Numbered from the stretch's first letter, positions 9,694 through 18,873 are shown. The stretch is DNA of 64,000 bases from Anaerolineae bacterium (GCA_019913005.1 JAIOHL010000157.1:62001-126000), one strand, 5' to 3'. The notes: generated from the letters alone by a model not told the origin. Program-made: numbers and translations.

Positions 9694-10314
9694 ATGGACG
9701 ATTTTGCAGGGTATGAAGCATCCTCACGCGCCTATCGTTCCAAGTATCAAAATCAGCTTGGAACAGGCAGCCAACGACCTAGCCCAACCATTTTATTTAT
9801 TGGATGTTTCGACAGCCGGGTTATTCCTGAACTTATCCTCGGCATTACACCGGGGGAAATGATGGCGGTGCGGGTGCCGGGTGGCTTGGTGCCGGGGCAG
9901 GGCGAGACTGATTTTGCCATCGCTGCTGGAATTGAATTGACACTCAGCCGGATGCCCTCGATTCGAGAGGTGGTGGTATGCGGTCATACCGATTGTGTCA
10001 TGCTGAATACGTTGGCGGCGGGAGTAGATGCAGAGCAGTTTCCCAATCTGGCCCGCTGGATTGGCATGAATGATCTCATCAAGGCTGATCTTAACGCCCA
10101 TGCAGCGCATGACCGCGCCATCCTCGAAAAATCGGTTGTCCAAAGCCTGAAAGGGCTGCGTGAAATCGAGCTTCTACGGCAAAAAGAAGTTACTGGACAA
10201 CTGCGGGTACATGGCTGGATATTTGAATTGGAGACGGGTCAAATTCGTGCGCTGGATGAATCGAGTGGTCATTTTGAGGTCTTGCCAGAGCCAGCAGCAA
10301 AATTCTCGGCATAG
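9694..10314 (+). CDS. Beta-class carbonic anhydrase
   Basis: 206 residues. It catalyses reversible hydration of CO2 to bicarbonate with a Zn ion in the cytoplasm. Zn ligands are C38 (GCFDSR), H98 and C101 (CGHTDC), with the Asp40-Arg42 dyad that activates the metal-bound water, so the active site is complete. Length is normal for the family. The start ATG has AAAGGTG about 9 bases upstream. It is a single-gene unit, followed about 60 bases later by rpmJ with its own promoter. Confidence 0.93.
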   Translation: MDDFAGYEASSRAYRSKYQNQLGTGSQRPSPTILFIGCFDSRVIPELILGITPGEMMAVRVPGGLVPGQGETDFAIAAGIELTLSRMPSIREVVVCGHTDCVMLNTLAAGVDAEQFPNLARWIGMNDLIKADLNAHAAHDRAILEKSVVQSLKGLREIELLRQKEVTGQLRVHGWIFELETGQIRALDESSGHFEVLPEPAAKFSA

Positions 10315-10334
10315 GCAAGCCATAACCTGCCTGC

Positions 10335-10340
10335 TATAAT
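10335..10340 (+). promoter_or_regulatory. -10 box of the rpmJ promoter
   Basis: A perfect TATAAT lies 36 bases before the rpmJ start. No clear -35 box is seen at the right distance. It begins 20 bases after the carbonic anhydrase stop and suggests separate transcription of rpmJ. Confidence 0.5.
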
Positions 10341-10376
10341 GGCGGGGTTGAATTTTTTGGAAAGGTCTTTACCATC

Positions 10377-10493
10377 ATGAAAGTACGTTCTTCAGTGCGC
10401 TTGATGTGTGCCAATTGCAAATTCGTGCGGCGCAAGGGTGTGCTGTTCGTTATTTGCTCTACCAACCCCAAGCACAAACAGCGTCAAGGCTAA
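10377..10493 (+). CDS. rpmJ: 50S ribosomal protein L36
   Basis: 38 residues. It starts MKVRSSVR and carries the zinc knuckle CANC ... C ... H of C+ type L36 and the basic end KHKQRQG, so it is full length. L36 is the last small protein of the large subunit and sits near the base of the stalk. The gene usually lies in the spc/alpha ribosomal cluster (between secY/infA and rpsM). Here it stands alone between carbonic anhydrase and a secreted peptidase, with its own -10 box and terminator. Confidence 0.93.
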   Translation: MKVRSSVRLMCANCKFVRRKGVLFVICSTNPKHKQRQG

Positions 10494-10534
10494 ACGACCA
10501 GATATGTGGTATCTGGCGATTCCTAAGCAGATAG

Positions 10535-10571
10535 CAGGCTGTCGTTAAATAACGATGGCCTGTTCTGTTTT
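10535..10571 (+). terminator. Intrinsic terminator after rpmJ
   Basis: CAGGC (10535-10539) pairs with GCCTG (10558-10562), and within it TCGTT pairs with AACGA. The U-rich tail TTCTGTTTT follows. It is 42 bases past the rpmJ stop. Confidence 0.75.
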
Positions 10572-10643
10572 AGATCGAACCCCCTTGCGAACTACGGGTT
10601 AAAATCTTGTGTATGGAAGCATGTTTCATTTGGAGGATTTTTG

Positions 10644-11990
10644 ATGGCAAATAAACAAGTCCGTATTTGGACGGTAGGCTTGTCTGGAACTGCCGTTTTG
10701 GTGCTGATTGTGATGCTGTTGGTTAGTTATGCTTTTCCGGTACTGGCCTCACCTCGATTGCAGGGCACAGATTATCCAACCATGACCCCGCCGAGTGTTG
10801 AAGTAGATACTGTTGCGGTGGAAGAAGTGGGGGGTAACGCTGACCCAGTGGTGTTCACTGGTGAGACGGCTGGGGAAGTGATATTTGGTGATACCAGTGC
10901 CGTTTCCCATTATCCCGATGGCGCGACCTTTACCGTTACGATTGAAACCGAACAAGAACTTGATCAGGTCACATTATTCATTCGTTATCCACATGGCTCC
11001 GGCACTCGTGTTCCGGCGGGACGGGGCGACGGTGAAAATGAGTGGGTGGCGGTGCTGTATGACACCTCCGATCAACCCCCATGGCAGCGCATGGACTTTT
11101 TCTGGCGGGCGATTGATCTCGCAGGTAACTCAGTCGAGACAACCCCACAGAATTATGTCTATAGCGACCCGACACGGGTTTGGTATCGCGCGGCCAATGA
11201 CCAACTCGAATTGTATTGGTTTGGTCAGAGTGAAGATTTTGCCCAAGTAGTGATGAATGGGATGGCTGCTGTTCAAGAGCGTTGGTTGCTGGGTTTTGGT
11301 GAATCGCTTAGTTTTAGGCCCATCGCGGTTGTGTTTTCCGATGCGGATACCTTTGGTGAATTTTCCAACGCAGGCGCGGCAGGGAACAGTCGGCGTGCTG
11401 GGTTCACCAGTAATGATCTAGGCATGACGGTGCAGCGTTTCCAAGAATTAGGGTTTATCTCATCGTGCCCGCGTAACCCATCACCAGTGGAACAAACCAC
11501 CGAATGGCTCTATAACTATATGACTGAGGTTATTACGCATGAAGTGACCCATCTCTATCAATTTGATAAAAATGTAGGTGGCCCAACGTGGTTTATTGAA
11601 GGTGGGGCGACGTGGTTTTCACTGAACTCCATTCGCGCTGGGACGGGTCTGCGTGACCATAACGAGGGTCAAGATATTACTACCTTGCAAGGCACGGGGC
11701 CGGGTGGTGGTGGCAATATCCCTAACGGTTGCAACGCACCGGGTTATTGGATGGGGGCGTCCTTCATTCAATGGTTTTATGGGCAATATGGCATGGAAGG
11801 GATTACGGAGTGGTTCAACCTGATTAGCCGCAACACTCGTATGGATGATGCGCTCATTGCAGTGACAGGCAAGAGTTTGGCCGAATTGGAACCCGAATGG
11901 CGAGCCTATCTCGGTTACAATCCCCAACCCTTTATTCCCCCAACAGAAGCCTATCAATTCCCCCCGACAGTGACCCCGTTCGGACAATAG
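10644..11990 (+). CDS. Secreted gluzincin metallopeptidase (peptidase MA-like)
   Basis: 448 residues from ATG 10644, which has GGAGG 7 bases upstream (better than the TTG at 10641). An N-terminal hydrophobic segment (residues 13-34) exports or anchors it. The middle carries a beta-sandwich-like part. The catalytic motif HEVTH (bases 11538-11552) and the downstream glutamate of WFIEGGATWF complete the zinc site of the MA-like gluzincin family. Surface-exposed proteolysis is likely; the substrate is unknown. It converges with the next minus-strand gene. Confidence 0.8.
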   Translation: MANKQVRIWTVGLSGTAVLVLIVMLLVSYAFPVLASPRLQGTDYPTMTPPSVEVDTVAVEEVGGNADPVVFTGETAGEVIFGDTSAVSHYPDGATFTVTIETEQELDQVTLFIRYPHGSGTRVPAGRGDGENEWVAVLYDTSDQPPWQRMDFFWRAIDLAGNSVETTPQNYVYSDPTRVWYRAANDQLELYWFGQSEDFAQVVMNGMAAVQERWLLGFGESLSFRPIAVVFSDADTFGEFSNAGAAGNSRRAGFTSNDLGMTVQRFQELGFISSCPRNPSPVEQTTEWLYNYMTEVITHEVTHLYQFDKNVGGPTWFIEGGATWFSLNSIRAGTGLRDHNEGQDITTLQGTGPGGGGNIPNGCNAPGYWMGASFIQWFYGQYGMEGITEWFNLISRNTRMDDALIAVTGKSLAELEPEWRAYLGYNPQPFIPPTEAYQFPPTVTPFGQ

Positions 11991-11993
11991 GCA

Positions 11994-12030
11994 AAATAAA
12001 AGGGGCGGTTCCAAAAATTAGGCCGCCCCT
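11994..12030 (-). terminator. Intrinsic terminator of the CAP-like gene
   Basis: AGGGGCGG (12001-12008) pairs with CCGCCCCT (12023-12030) over a 14-base loop. On the minus strand it is followed by TTTTATTTTG. It lies between two convergent stops. Confidence 0.8.
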
Positions 12031-12045
12031 CATGATTAGCTCCGC

Positions 12046-13287
12046 TTAACGCAGTCGAATTTCACAGCGTCCAGCGTCGGACTCGCAGAATCCTAGATCA
12101 CGTGGGCCATCCATCACGGTGAAGGTTTCAAAATCTGTACCCCAAAAGACCTGTGTGGCCTCGGTAAATTCATTGGCTTCAAGGTAAATGGTGGCACAGC
12201 CGGGAATGGCGATAGTGTTTTGCTGACTGCGTACCCGAATCTGGATGCAATCGCCAGTTGGGAACTCAGCAAGGTTAACATCCGCCAGATTGTCGGCATT
12301 TTCTAGTTCGTAGGCACGGGTATCGTCGAACCATGTGAAGTAGACCTCTTGTAGCTTAACGGTGGGGCGGTCAGATTCAACCTGTAACGTGAAGGTGTCG
12401 CCACCGTAAGTCATGACAAGGGTAATAGGTGAGGGGGCAGGTAGTGTAGCGGCGTCCGGTGAGGTGGCAGGGTCAGCAACCTCTACATTTGCTACTGACT
12501 TTACAGTCACACCTTTGGTGTCACGCAGTTCTACCCAAACTTCTTTTGTCCCCAAGCCCTCGGTGAGTTGCCATGGCACAGCAGAATTTAGGTCATCCCA
12601 AAGCTGCCATGCTGCTTGTTCCAACTCCGCTTCACTGTTGGCAAACCGTACCTCATTGGCCCTCTGCAAAACAGTCGCATCGGTTTCATAGGAAAGGGTC
12701 AGTTCGTTATGGACATACAACTCAACTTCTTGGCTGTAGACCTTTGCTGCACCATCATTGACGACGACTGGAATCACGTTGGGTTGAGCGCCCAATACAA
12801 TTGCATAGGCCGTTTGCACGGTGCCGCCAGCCTGTGCCACATAGTTGGATACTCCGATGCCGATTTCACGAAACTTACTGTCGGCCAATGTTTCGGCAAT
12901 TGCTTCGACCCAATAATCAGCGGCTTCGGCGGGCGTTTGGATGCCAATGCCATTATAGGGCAGGCTGATGACCCGCTGACCATTATCCGGCCAACGCGGA
13001 TAGCCGAGATCATCGGCAAGGACAGGCGGCACCGAAGTATACGACCCGGTTGTCTCTAATTCATCGGCAATGACTTGGGCTACGGCATCAAGCGTTTCAT
13101 TGCGCTGGAGAGGACGTTCTTCGAGGGCGATGAGTCCCTGATTAATATTGACATATAGTTCTTCAGCATAGCGGGTCAAGGTATCGGCGTCGCCGTCGTC
13201 TTGCGCACGACTGATCTTGGCAGAGGTTCCAATCATGACCGTTATAACGAAAAGTATCAACAATATACGGCTTAATTTAGCCATCAT
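12046..13287 (-). CDS. Secreted CAP/SCP-like domain protein
   Basis: 413 residues with a signal peptide ending near AQDDGDAD. Residues about 35-165 resemble a CAP (SCP/PR-1) domain: a helix with NQGLIALEERPLQRNETLDAVAQ, a WVEAIAE segment and a C-terminal strand with AYAIVLGAQ. The usual catalytic-type His/Glu set is not obvious. The rest is beta-rich, with an Ala/Pro linker near 270. The start may be the second ATG (13284), which is better spaced from AAGGAG. The function is unknown; it probably acts outside the cell. Confidence 0.6.
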   Translation of the reverse strand: MMAKLSRILLILFVITVMIGTSAKISRAQDDGDADTLTRYAEELYVNINQGLIALEERPLQRNETLDAVAQVIADELETTGSYTSVPPVLADDLGYPRWPDNGQRVISLPYNGIGIQTPAEAADYWVEAIAETLADSKFREIGIGVSNYVAQAGGTVQTAYAIVLGAQPNVIPVVVNDGAAKVYSQEVELYVHNELTLSYETDATVLQRANEVRFANSEAELEQAAWQLWDDLNSAVPWQLTEGLGTKEVWVELRDTKGVTVKSVANVEVADPATSPDAATLPAPSPITLVMTYGGDTFTLQVESDRPTVKLQEVYFTWFDDTRAYELENADNLADVNLAEFPTGDCIQIRVRSQQNTIAIPGCATIYLEANEFTEATQVFWGTDFETFTVMDGPRDLGFCESDAGRCEIRLR

Positions 13288-13436
13288 GTCTCCTTATTGA
13301 TAAGTAATGACCTTAACGGTTTTTACAGGATTTTCTGACATCCCCTAACACTATATCAGTTTTAATGGAATTTGTGTTGTGGAAATTGTTAAAATTCGCA
13401 ATACGTAACTTGCTTTCTCCATTTTTTCTACTAGGT

Positions 13437-13442
13437 TATAAT
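13437..13442 (+). promoter_or_regulatory. -10 box upstream of the FN3 membrane protein
   Basis: A perfect TATAAT with no convincing -35 box. The 223-base gap 13288-13510 otherwise shows nothing but AT-rich DNA. Confidence 0.35.
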
Positions 13443-13519
13443 CAGTTTATTATTGTTGGGTAGCCTTCTTATATCGGCATAATCTCAAGAAAACGCCCTT
13501 ATTAGGAAAATTGCACTTC

Positions 13520-15826
13520 ATGACCGACCAATCAACTCTCTTCTCGGATGTCATTCTAAACCCTTCCGGCGAACCCGTTAAGCAGTATGAGATTCAGCAT
13601 GGCCGATTGCGAACACTGCTCTATAGCAGCAAACCCGATGATATGTCGGCTCAACTGCGGGTGCGCTACGACGAAAAACAACTCGTTTTTGCATTTGGGC
13701 AGGGGGTAGAAGCGGTTGCGTTAACCGAACAAACCGTTGAATGGTTGTGGCATAGTTTTCCCCAGAAAAACGCCGATGCCGGAGAATTTTCCGAATCTTT
13801 TTATACCTATCTGCAACATGAGGCGCGTTCCATCGGCAAGGGAGACAGCACCCATGCCATGATTATTGGGGCACTGACTCGTGAAATCCCAGAAGGGCGA
13901 ATTTGGCTTAGTTGGTTGGGAACATCCGGACTGCGTGTGTTGAATCATCGGCGTACCCCGTTGTCGCTGGATGAGGGATTGTTTCCGGGAGAGGGGTGGT
14001 CGCCTGCTAATGGGGTTTCACCGGATCGCATTCGCCCCCACGCGCAAGTTTTTTCGATCCACTATGTCGAACGTCTATTGATTTTTTCCAGTCCGTTACG
14101 ACCCTTGATTGATGAACTGCCATTTATGGGCAACGTGGCATTGCAGCGGGTTGCAGAAGCGCATACCCAAACTTTGCCAGCGATATTGATGGATATACGG
14201 CTCTATCGGGTGAATCCTGACCCCGGTGATGTGACGCTGCAATATCGTTGGGAAAATTTTTCACAGGCCGTCTTGTCTTGGACAAACAGCCCACGTGCAA
14301 CAGGTTATCGCATCGAACAATCTTCATCGCCTACGTTTAATGAACCAGTGATTGTCGCGGATATGACCGATGCCCGCCAACGTGTTCATAATGTGCAACC
14401 GCCGTCAGTGGGCGAGACGTATTATCGGGTTATACCCTACAGCCAAAATATGCCCGGTAAGCCTAGCAACCCGATTATGATTACCCCAGTTCAACTGGTG
14501 CCGCCGATCTTGCAGCCGATTGAATGGGGTCAGCATGGTTTTGTCGTCACATGGTCGAAGGTTAACCAAGCCAATCTCTATGAGGTCGAAGCCTCGCCTG
14601 ACTCTGAATTTGATAGCTCCCAAACAATGACCTTCTATCGTGGCACAGATACCACTTTTGAGACCGAGGATATTCAGCCATCGGGTTGGTATTTCCGGGT
14701 ACGGAGCGCGAATAGTGTATTTGCACCGCGTAGCCCATCCCAATGGAGCAATGATGTCCAAGCGCCTAAACGTCTGCATGTGCCTTATTTTGAAAGTGTG
14801 ACCCTTGCCCGGATTGTATGGACACCCGTCCGAGGGGCGCAGTTGTACGAGGTGCGACAGCAGTCGGGTGAAAATAACAAGAATCAGAAAATTCATACGG
14901 TTGAAGGCCGCAACTTTTTTGAACCCGCCAAACAGCGCCCCAGCATCTATCAGGTGCGTGCGTTACATAGGCCGGGCGATGACTTGACGGCCAGCAATTG
15001 GACAGAATTGGTGGTGGTCAATACATGGCTAGAAGGTGAGCGGGCGACGGGCCGCATCCCGATTGCTCCCCCACCTATCGAAATGGAAGATACCGCCGAC
15101 GCATTGGAAACCGTTGAGACTGGTGAGCCAGATGAAGATACGCTGGAACTGCGCCGAAAAGACCAGATGAGTCGAACGTATCGTCGCCTAGCGATTGGGA
15201 CGGCAGGGGTTGGCGCGGCGGGCATATTGGTCTTGTTGGGGTTAATTGGTGGGCCACGTTTGGGGATCGGCCTTGATCCGACAGCGACCCCCTTAACCCG
15301 TGCTGACCGTGAGGCGACGGGGACTCAAGTCATTATCAATCAGGAAAACGCGACGGCCCTTGCTGAACTGAACCAACAAATAGGACGTATTGTCTCGCTG
15401 GGAACGGAAAGCGCGTTTCGGGCCAATCAACTGGCGACCCGTAACAGCAATTTGATCGAAGAAAATATGGGCAATACGGTGCTATTGGATTCGATTTATC
15501 AGACAGCGACGGCGCAGGCTAACGAACAGGCGAATGCCCAAGCGACCTATGCTGCCGACTATAATGGCCTAATGGCGACAGCTACCGTCCAAGCGATTAA
15601 TGTTGAAGCTGAACAGACCCAAAGCGCCGCAACTGCTACCTTTGCCGTCGAATTTATGGCGACCTATAATGCCCAAGCGATGACCCAAGTCGCAGGTGAT
15701 TATCAGGCCACCATTGATGCCTTAGAATTCGCCATGACTCCGACATCGGGACTGCCCGTTCAACGTTTTGGGAAAACATTTGGCTTCCAAAGTTTGCTGG
15801 ATTGGTGGCGGCAACTCTGGCCCTAA
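13520..15826 (+). CDS. Membrane protein with a PP2C-like N-terminus, FN3-like repeats and an Ala/Thr-rich tail
   Basis: 768 residues from ATG 13520; a TTG at 13511 is 3 bases after AGGA and cannot be excluded. Residues 1-225 resemble a PP2C-like fold (GTSGLRVLNHRRTPLSLDEG, then a strand-rich part), but the acidic metal ligands are not evident. Residues about 235-525 contain three FN3-like modules (WTNSPRATGYRIEQS; WSKVNQANLYEVEAS; WTPVRGAQLYEVRQQS). There is no signal peptide; one membrane helix lies near 570-590 (AAGILVLLGLIGG). The last 180 residues are Ala/Thr/Gln-rich and helical (TATAQANEQANAQATYAAD). The topology suggests a cytoplasmic N-terminus and an external helical tail. The function is unknown. 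Confidence 0.6.
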   Translation: MTDQSTLFSDVILNPSGEPVKQYEIQHGRLRTLLYSSKPDDMSAQLRVRYDEKQLVFAFGQGVEAVALTEQTVEWLWHSFPQKNADAGEFSESFYTYLQHEARSIGKGDSTHAMIIGALTREIPEGRIWLSWLGTSGLRVLNHRRTPLSLDEGLFPGEGWSPANGVSPDRIRPHAQVFSIHYVERLLIFSSPLRPLIDELPFMGNVALQRVAEAHTQTLPAILMDIRLYRVNPDPGDVTLQYRWENFSQAVLSWTNSPRATGYRIEQSSSPTFNEPVIVADMTDARQRVHNVQPPSVGETYYRVIPYSQNMPGKPSNPIMITPVQLVPPILQPIEWGQHGFVVTWSKVNQANLYEVEASPDSEFDSSQTMTFYRGTDTTFETEDIQPSGWYFRVRSANSVFAPRSPSQWSNDVQAPKRLHVPYFESVTLARIVWTPVRGAQLYEVRQQSGENNKNQKIHTVEGRNFFEPAKQRPSIYQVRALHRPGDDLTASNWTELVVVNTWLEGERATGRIPIAPPPIEMEDTADALETVETGEPDEDTLELRRKDQMSRTYRRLAIGTAGVGAAGILVLLGLIGGPRLGIGLDPTATPLTRADREATGTQVIINQENATALAELNQQIGRIVSLGTESAFRANQLATRNSNLIEENMGNTVLLDSIYQTATAQANEQANAQATYAADYNGLMATATVQAINVEAEQTQSAATATFAVEFMATYNAQAMTQVAGDYQATIDALEFAMTPTSGLPVQRFGKTFGFQSLLDWWRQLWP

Positions 15827-15988
15827 AACATATCCCCCGTTTCATACTTAGAACGCATGGTCTATGTTTGATAGTTATATAATGGATATGTGTTAGTGTA
15901 ACTACAGATACGCTTAAATGGCTGTGGGTTATATGGAGAGAATTTTCCTTGACCGTTAGAGTTTGGAAAGTGTGCTAAAGCATTTCCA

Positions 15989-16026
15989 GTAAAATCAAAA
16001 AGGACAACCCTTTTGGATTGCCCTTT
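15989..16026 (-). terminator. Intrinsic terminator of the atp operon
   Basis: AAAGGACAACCC (15999-16010) pairs with GGATTGCCCTTT (16015-16026) over loop TTTT, 12 pairs with two G-U. On the minus strand the tail is TTTTTGATTTT. It lies 23 bases after the b-delta stop, so the operon ends there. Confidence 0.85.
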
Positions 16027-16048
16027 TGAATGTTTGTCCGTTTGGCGA

Positions 16049-16750
16049 TTAGTTCAGGCGAGACGATAGCGCACTTAGACCTGAGCGCACGCTGCCATCC
16101 ACGACCTTATCACCCGCGCGGATAATGAGACCACCCAAGATCGCTGGATCAACTTTCCAGTCGGCATTTGAAGCGCCTGTCTTGCTGAGAATGTCTTTCT
16201 TCTCGTTGTCATTGAGGGGCAGGGCGCTAACCACTTCGATATTGGCACCCAGACCTTTGACATTTTCGGGGGACTTGCTGAAGAAGTCGGTCACGATTTG
16301 CTGCTGCTTCTTTTCATCAATGCTTTCACCGATGAGGCGGTTCGCGGCAGCCATTGCCAATGAAATCACCTGACCGCGCATGTCGGAGAGCAGTTGTGAA
16401 CGTTCTTCTTCGGCTTTGATACGGGCTTCACCGCGAATTGCTTCGGCGTCGGTGTTGGCTTTCGCCAGCACGTCTTTGCCAGCTTCTTCACCACGACCAC
16501 GCGCTTCCGCCACAATCTTTTGGGCTTCGGCACGGGCAGCAGCCTTTATGTTTTCCGCTTCTTTTTCCGCATTAGCACGAGCTTCAGCGGCGATACGGGC
16601 GTCTTCCAGACCTTTTTCGATGTCTGCACGGCGCTTATCAATAGTGTCTAACAATTTGCCCCATACAAACTTACGCAACAGGAAAAAGATCACAGCGAAA
16701 TTGATGATCTGGGCGATTAGAAACCCAATATTAATACCTAACGCATCCAT
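16049..16750 (-). CDS. atpF: ATP synthase subunit b fused to the C-terminal domain of subunit delta
   Basis: 233 residues. Residues 1-165 are a normal b subunit: one membrane helix (IGFLIAQIINFAVIFFLL), then the long charged peripheral-stalk coiled coil. Residues about 166-233 match the delta C-terminal domain (SALPLNDNEKKDIL, then KVDPAILGGLIIRAGDKVVD and DGSVRSGLSAL). The delta N-terminal six-helix domain, which binds alpha, is not present. Fusion of b and delta is known from mycobacteria, but there the whole delta is kept. It is the last gene of the operon and is followed by a terminator. Confidence 0.88.
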   Translation of the reverse strand: MDALGINIGFLIAQIINFAVIFFLLRKFVWGKLLDTIDKRRADIEKGLEDARIAAEARANAEKEAENIKAAARAEAQKIVAEARGRGEEAGKDVLAKANTDAEAIRGEARIKAEEERSQLLSDMRGQVISLAMAAANRLIGESIDEKKQQQIVTDFFSKSPENVKGLGANIEVVSALPLNDNEKKDILSKTGASNADWKVDPAILGGLIIRAGDKVVDGSVRSGLSALSSRLN

Positions 16751-16778
16751 GTGCCTTTTCTCAGCCTCCTGTGGGGGA

Positions 16779-17045
<267 letters not shown>

Positions 17046-17053
17046 CTATAGAT

Positions 17054-18358
17054 TTAATGATCATCACCGTGGTGGGAGACCATCGCAAGATTGATCAATA
17101 CCAAAGGTAGAATGAAGAACACAAACGCTTGAATCGCGCCGATGAAAAATTCAATACCATAGACGGCGGCAGGGGCCAACGCACCCGTTAGGAACGTTGC
17201 CACAATCAACAGAATACCACCCGCGAAGATAACACCGAAAAGACGGAAGGCAAAACTGATAATCTTGGAGACTTCAGATAGCACTTCCAAAAGCCCGACG
17301 ACAAAATCCATCAGGCCCATCGGCTTCTTGCTCATATTCCCGAGTGCGGGCAAGTTCACAAACTTGGAGAAGTATCCCAAGCCCAATTTTTGCACGCCGT
17401 AATATTGCACAGCGAACATGGCAATAATCGCCAAGGCCAATGTGAAGTTCAGGTCGGTGGCCGCACCGCGTAGGAAGGGGGTCACGACCAAACGGTCAGC
17501 GGCTTCGGAATAGACATGTTCTTCTTCCTCTGCTGCACCTTCACCACCTTCGGCTGTAGCTTCAGTGGTTTCACCTTCACCGTTTTCAGCAGTGGCTTCA
17601 GCATTTTCGCCTTCACCTGTTGGGGTCTCGCCTTCAGTGGCTACGGTTTCTTCGTCATGCGCTTCTTCTTCGGCATGGACGACCCCAAAATACTTGGCTT
17701 CACATTCTTCATAGCCTTCAGGCGTAGCTTTGTCGCCAGCTTTCAAGCCACCTTCAACTTTCAACAAATAGATGTTGGAGAAAATCGAACCTTCAAACGG
17801 CAGGTCTTCATCTTCGGCATGAATGGGATAGCCGCTCATGGTGACTAAATCACTGGATTCTGCACAGTGAAGTGCTCCAATGGTTTCAAAACCCGGCAAG
17901 AGTTTTGTCCAGTTGGCGGTCAACACCACGATAAAGAAGGTAGCAATGAGTGGGAAAATCTTGCGGGCATCCTTGGGGCCAACCACGTTCTTGGTGACGC
18001 CGTACAGATAATCCACTATCAGTTCGAAACCACCTTGAAAACCTTTAGGGACTGGTTGGGGCTTTCTTAGGGCGAGGCCGATGAACAAAATGATAATGTC
18101 CACCAAGACCAGTCCAATTAGGGTATTGGTGAGTTTAATCCCTAGAAATGTGTCTTTGATCAAAGGTTCACCAAAAATGGTGATGACCGGTACTGCGATA
18201 CCCCATCCAATCTCAGGCAGCAGTATATATGGGAAAACGACGCAGGCCAGTGCCGCGACACCTAACCCAACTAGCAAATACAAGCAACCCTTTAGGGCGA
18301 CGGGGTTTACTGCTCCTGATGACGCGGCGTGACCGTGATCATCATGTCCGTGACTCAT
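17054..18358 (-). CDS. atpB: ATP synthase subunit a with a large acidic insertion
   Basis: 434 residues from MSHGHDDHGH (AAAGGAG upstream). This is the stator subunit that forms the proton half-channels. The essential arginine is in FAFRLFGVIFAGG. Between the helix ending TANWTKLLPGF and the helix starting DLNFTLALAII there is a hydrophilic insertion of about 115 residues, very rich in Glu, Gly, Thr and Ala (TEGETPTGEGENAE), where most subunits have a short loop. Normal length is 220-280 residues. The His-rich N-terminus is also unusual. The earlier in-frame start at 18460 has no ribosome site. Confidence 0.92.
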   Translation of the reverse strand: MSHGHDDHGHAASSGAVNPVALKGCLYLLVGLGVAALACVVFPYILLPEIGWGIAVPVITIFGEPLIKDTFLGIKLTNTLIGLVLVDIIILFIGLALRKPQPVPKGFQGGFELIVDYLYGVTKNVVGPKDARKIFPLIATFFIVVLTANWTKLLPGFETIGALHCAESSDLVTMSGYPIHAEDEDLPFEGSIFSNIYLLKVEGGLKAGDKATPEGYEECEAKYFGVVHAEEEAHDEETVATEGETPTGEGENAEATAENGEGETTEATAEGGEGAAEEEEHVYSEAADRLVVTPFLRGAATDLNFTLALAIIAMFAVQYYGVQKLGLGYFSKFVNLPALGNMSKKPMGLMDFVVGLLEVLSEVSKIISFAFRLFGVIFAGGILLIVATFLTGALAPAAVYGIEFFIGAIQAFVFFILPLVLINLAMVSHHGDDH

Positions 18359-18463
18359 TAACGGACTCCTTTCTTTGAGCCGAGCAAAAGCACTCCTCCT
18401 ATGTGTAAACGATGACGATACAACTACCTGCCAACACCCGGCATGGCACAACTGCGGCACGGT

Positions 18464-18724
18464 TTAAGATTTGCCGTATTGCCGTTTTTCAATTGTTTTA
18501 GCAGACCGGATGGCGATGACCAACATGGTCAATAAACTGATCGGCACACTTCCCACAATGCACAGAATTGTGAAGAGTGGCGTGCTGTCGAACACCCTTG
18601 CATCAAGCAAGATTCCAAACGCGATCCCAACCATCAAGACGATAATCGAGACGCATCCGCTTAATCCTGCGAGAGCCGCCAACCCTAGATTGATGAAATA
18701 ATCCTTACGTTTTGGCTTGCTCAT
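18464..18724 (-). CDS. AtpZ/AtpI-like small membrane protein
   Basis: 86 residues from MSKPKRK (an upstream GTG at 18742 is too close to the predicted transcript start). There are two membrane helices, with GIAFGILLDARVFDSTPLFTIL between them. This resembles the conserved turn of AtpZ/AtpI proteins (G..LD....T.P.F). These proteins precede F0 genes and help c-ring assembly or cation supply. It is the first gene of the atp operon. Similarity is modest. Confidence 0.65.
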   Translation of the reverse strand: MSKPKRKDYFINLGLAALAGLSGCVSIIVLMVGIAFGILLDARVFDSTPLFTILCIVGSVPISLLTMLVIAIRSAKTIEKRQYGKS

Positions 18725-18759
18725 AAATTCATTGGGTGTCACTTGCGCCGTGCTTCACA

Positions 18760-18788
18760 AATTTACCAAGAGGTAGGATGGTTGTCAA
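18760..18788 (-). promoter_or_regulatory. Promoter of the atp operon
   Basis: On the minus strand: -35 TTGACA (18788-18783), 17-base spacer, -10 TAAATT (18765-18760). It sits 36 bases before the AtpZ-like start. Confidence 0.65.
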
Positions 18789-18818
18789 AAAATTGATGTG
18801 AAGTTTGTCATCATTTTC

Positions 18819-18850
18819 GAAAAAATAGGGCGGTTTGTGGCCCGCCCTAT
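18819..18850 (-). terminator. Intrinsic terminator of the EF-G2 gene
   Basis: A perfect 9-bp stem ATAGGGCGG (18825-18833) / CCGCCCTAT (18842-18850), 8-base loop, and a TTTTTT tail on the minus strand, 24 bases past the stop. Confidence 0.9.
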
Positions 18851-18873
18851 GCAAAAATTTATGAAATTTAGGT

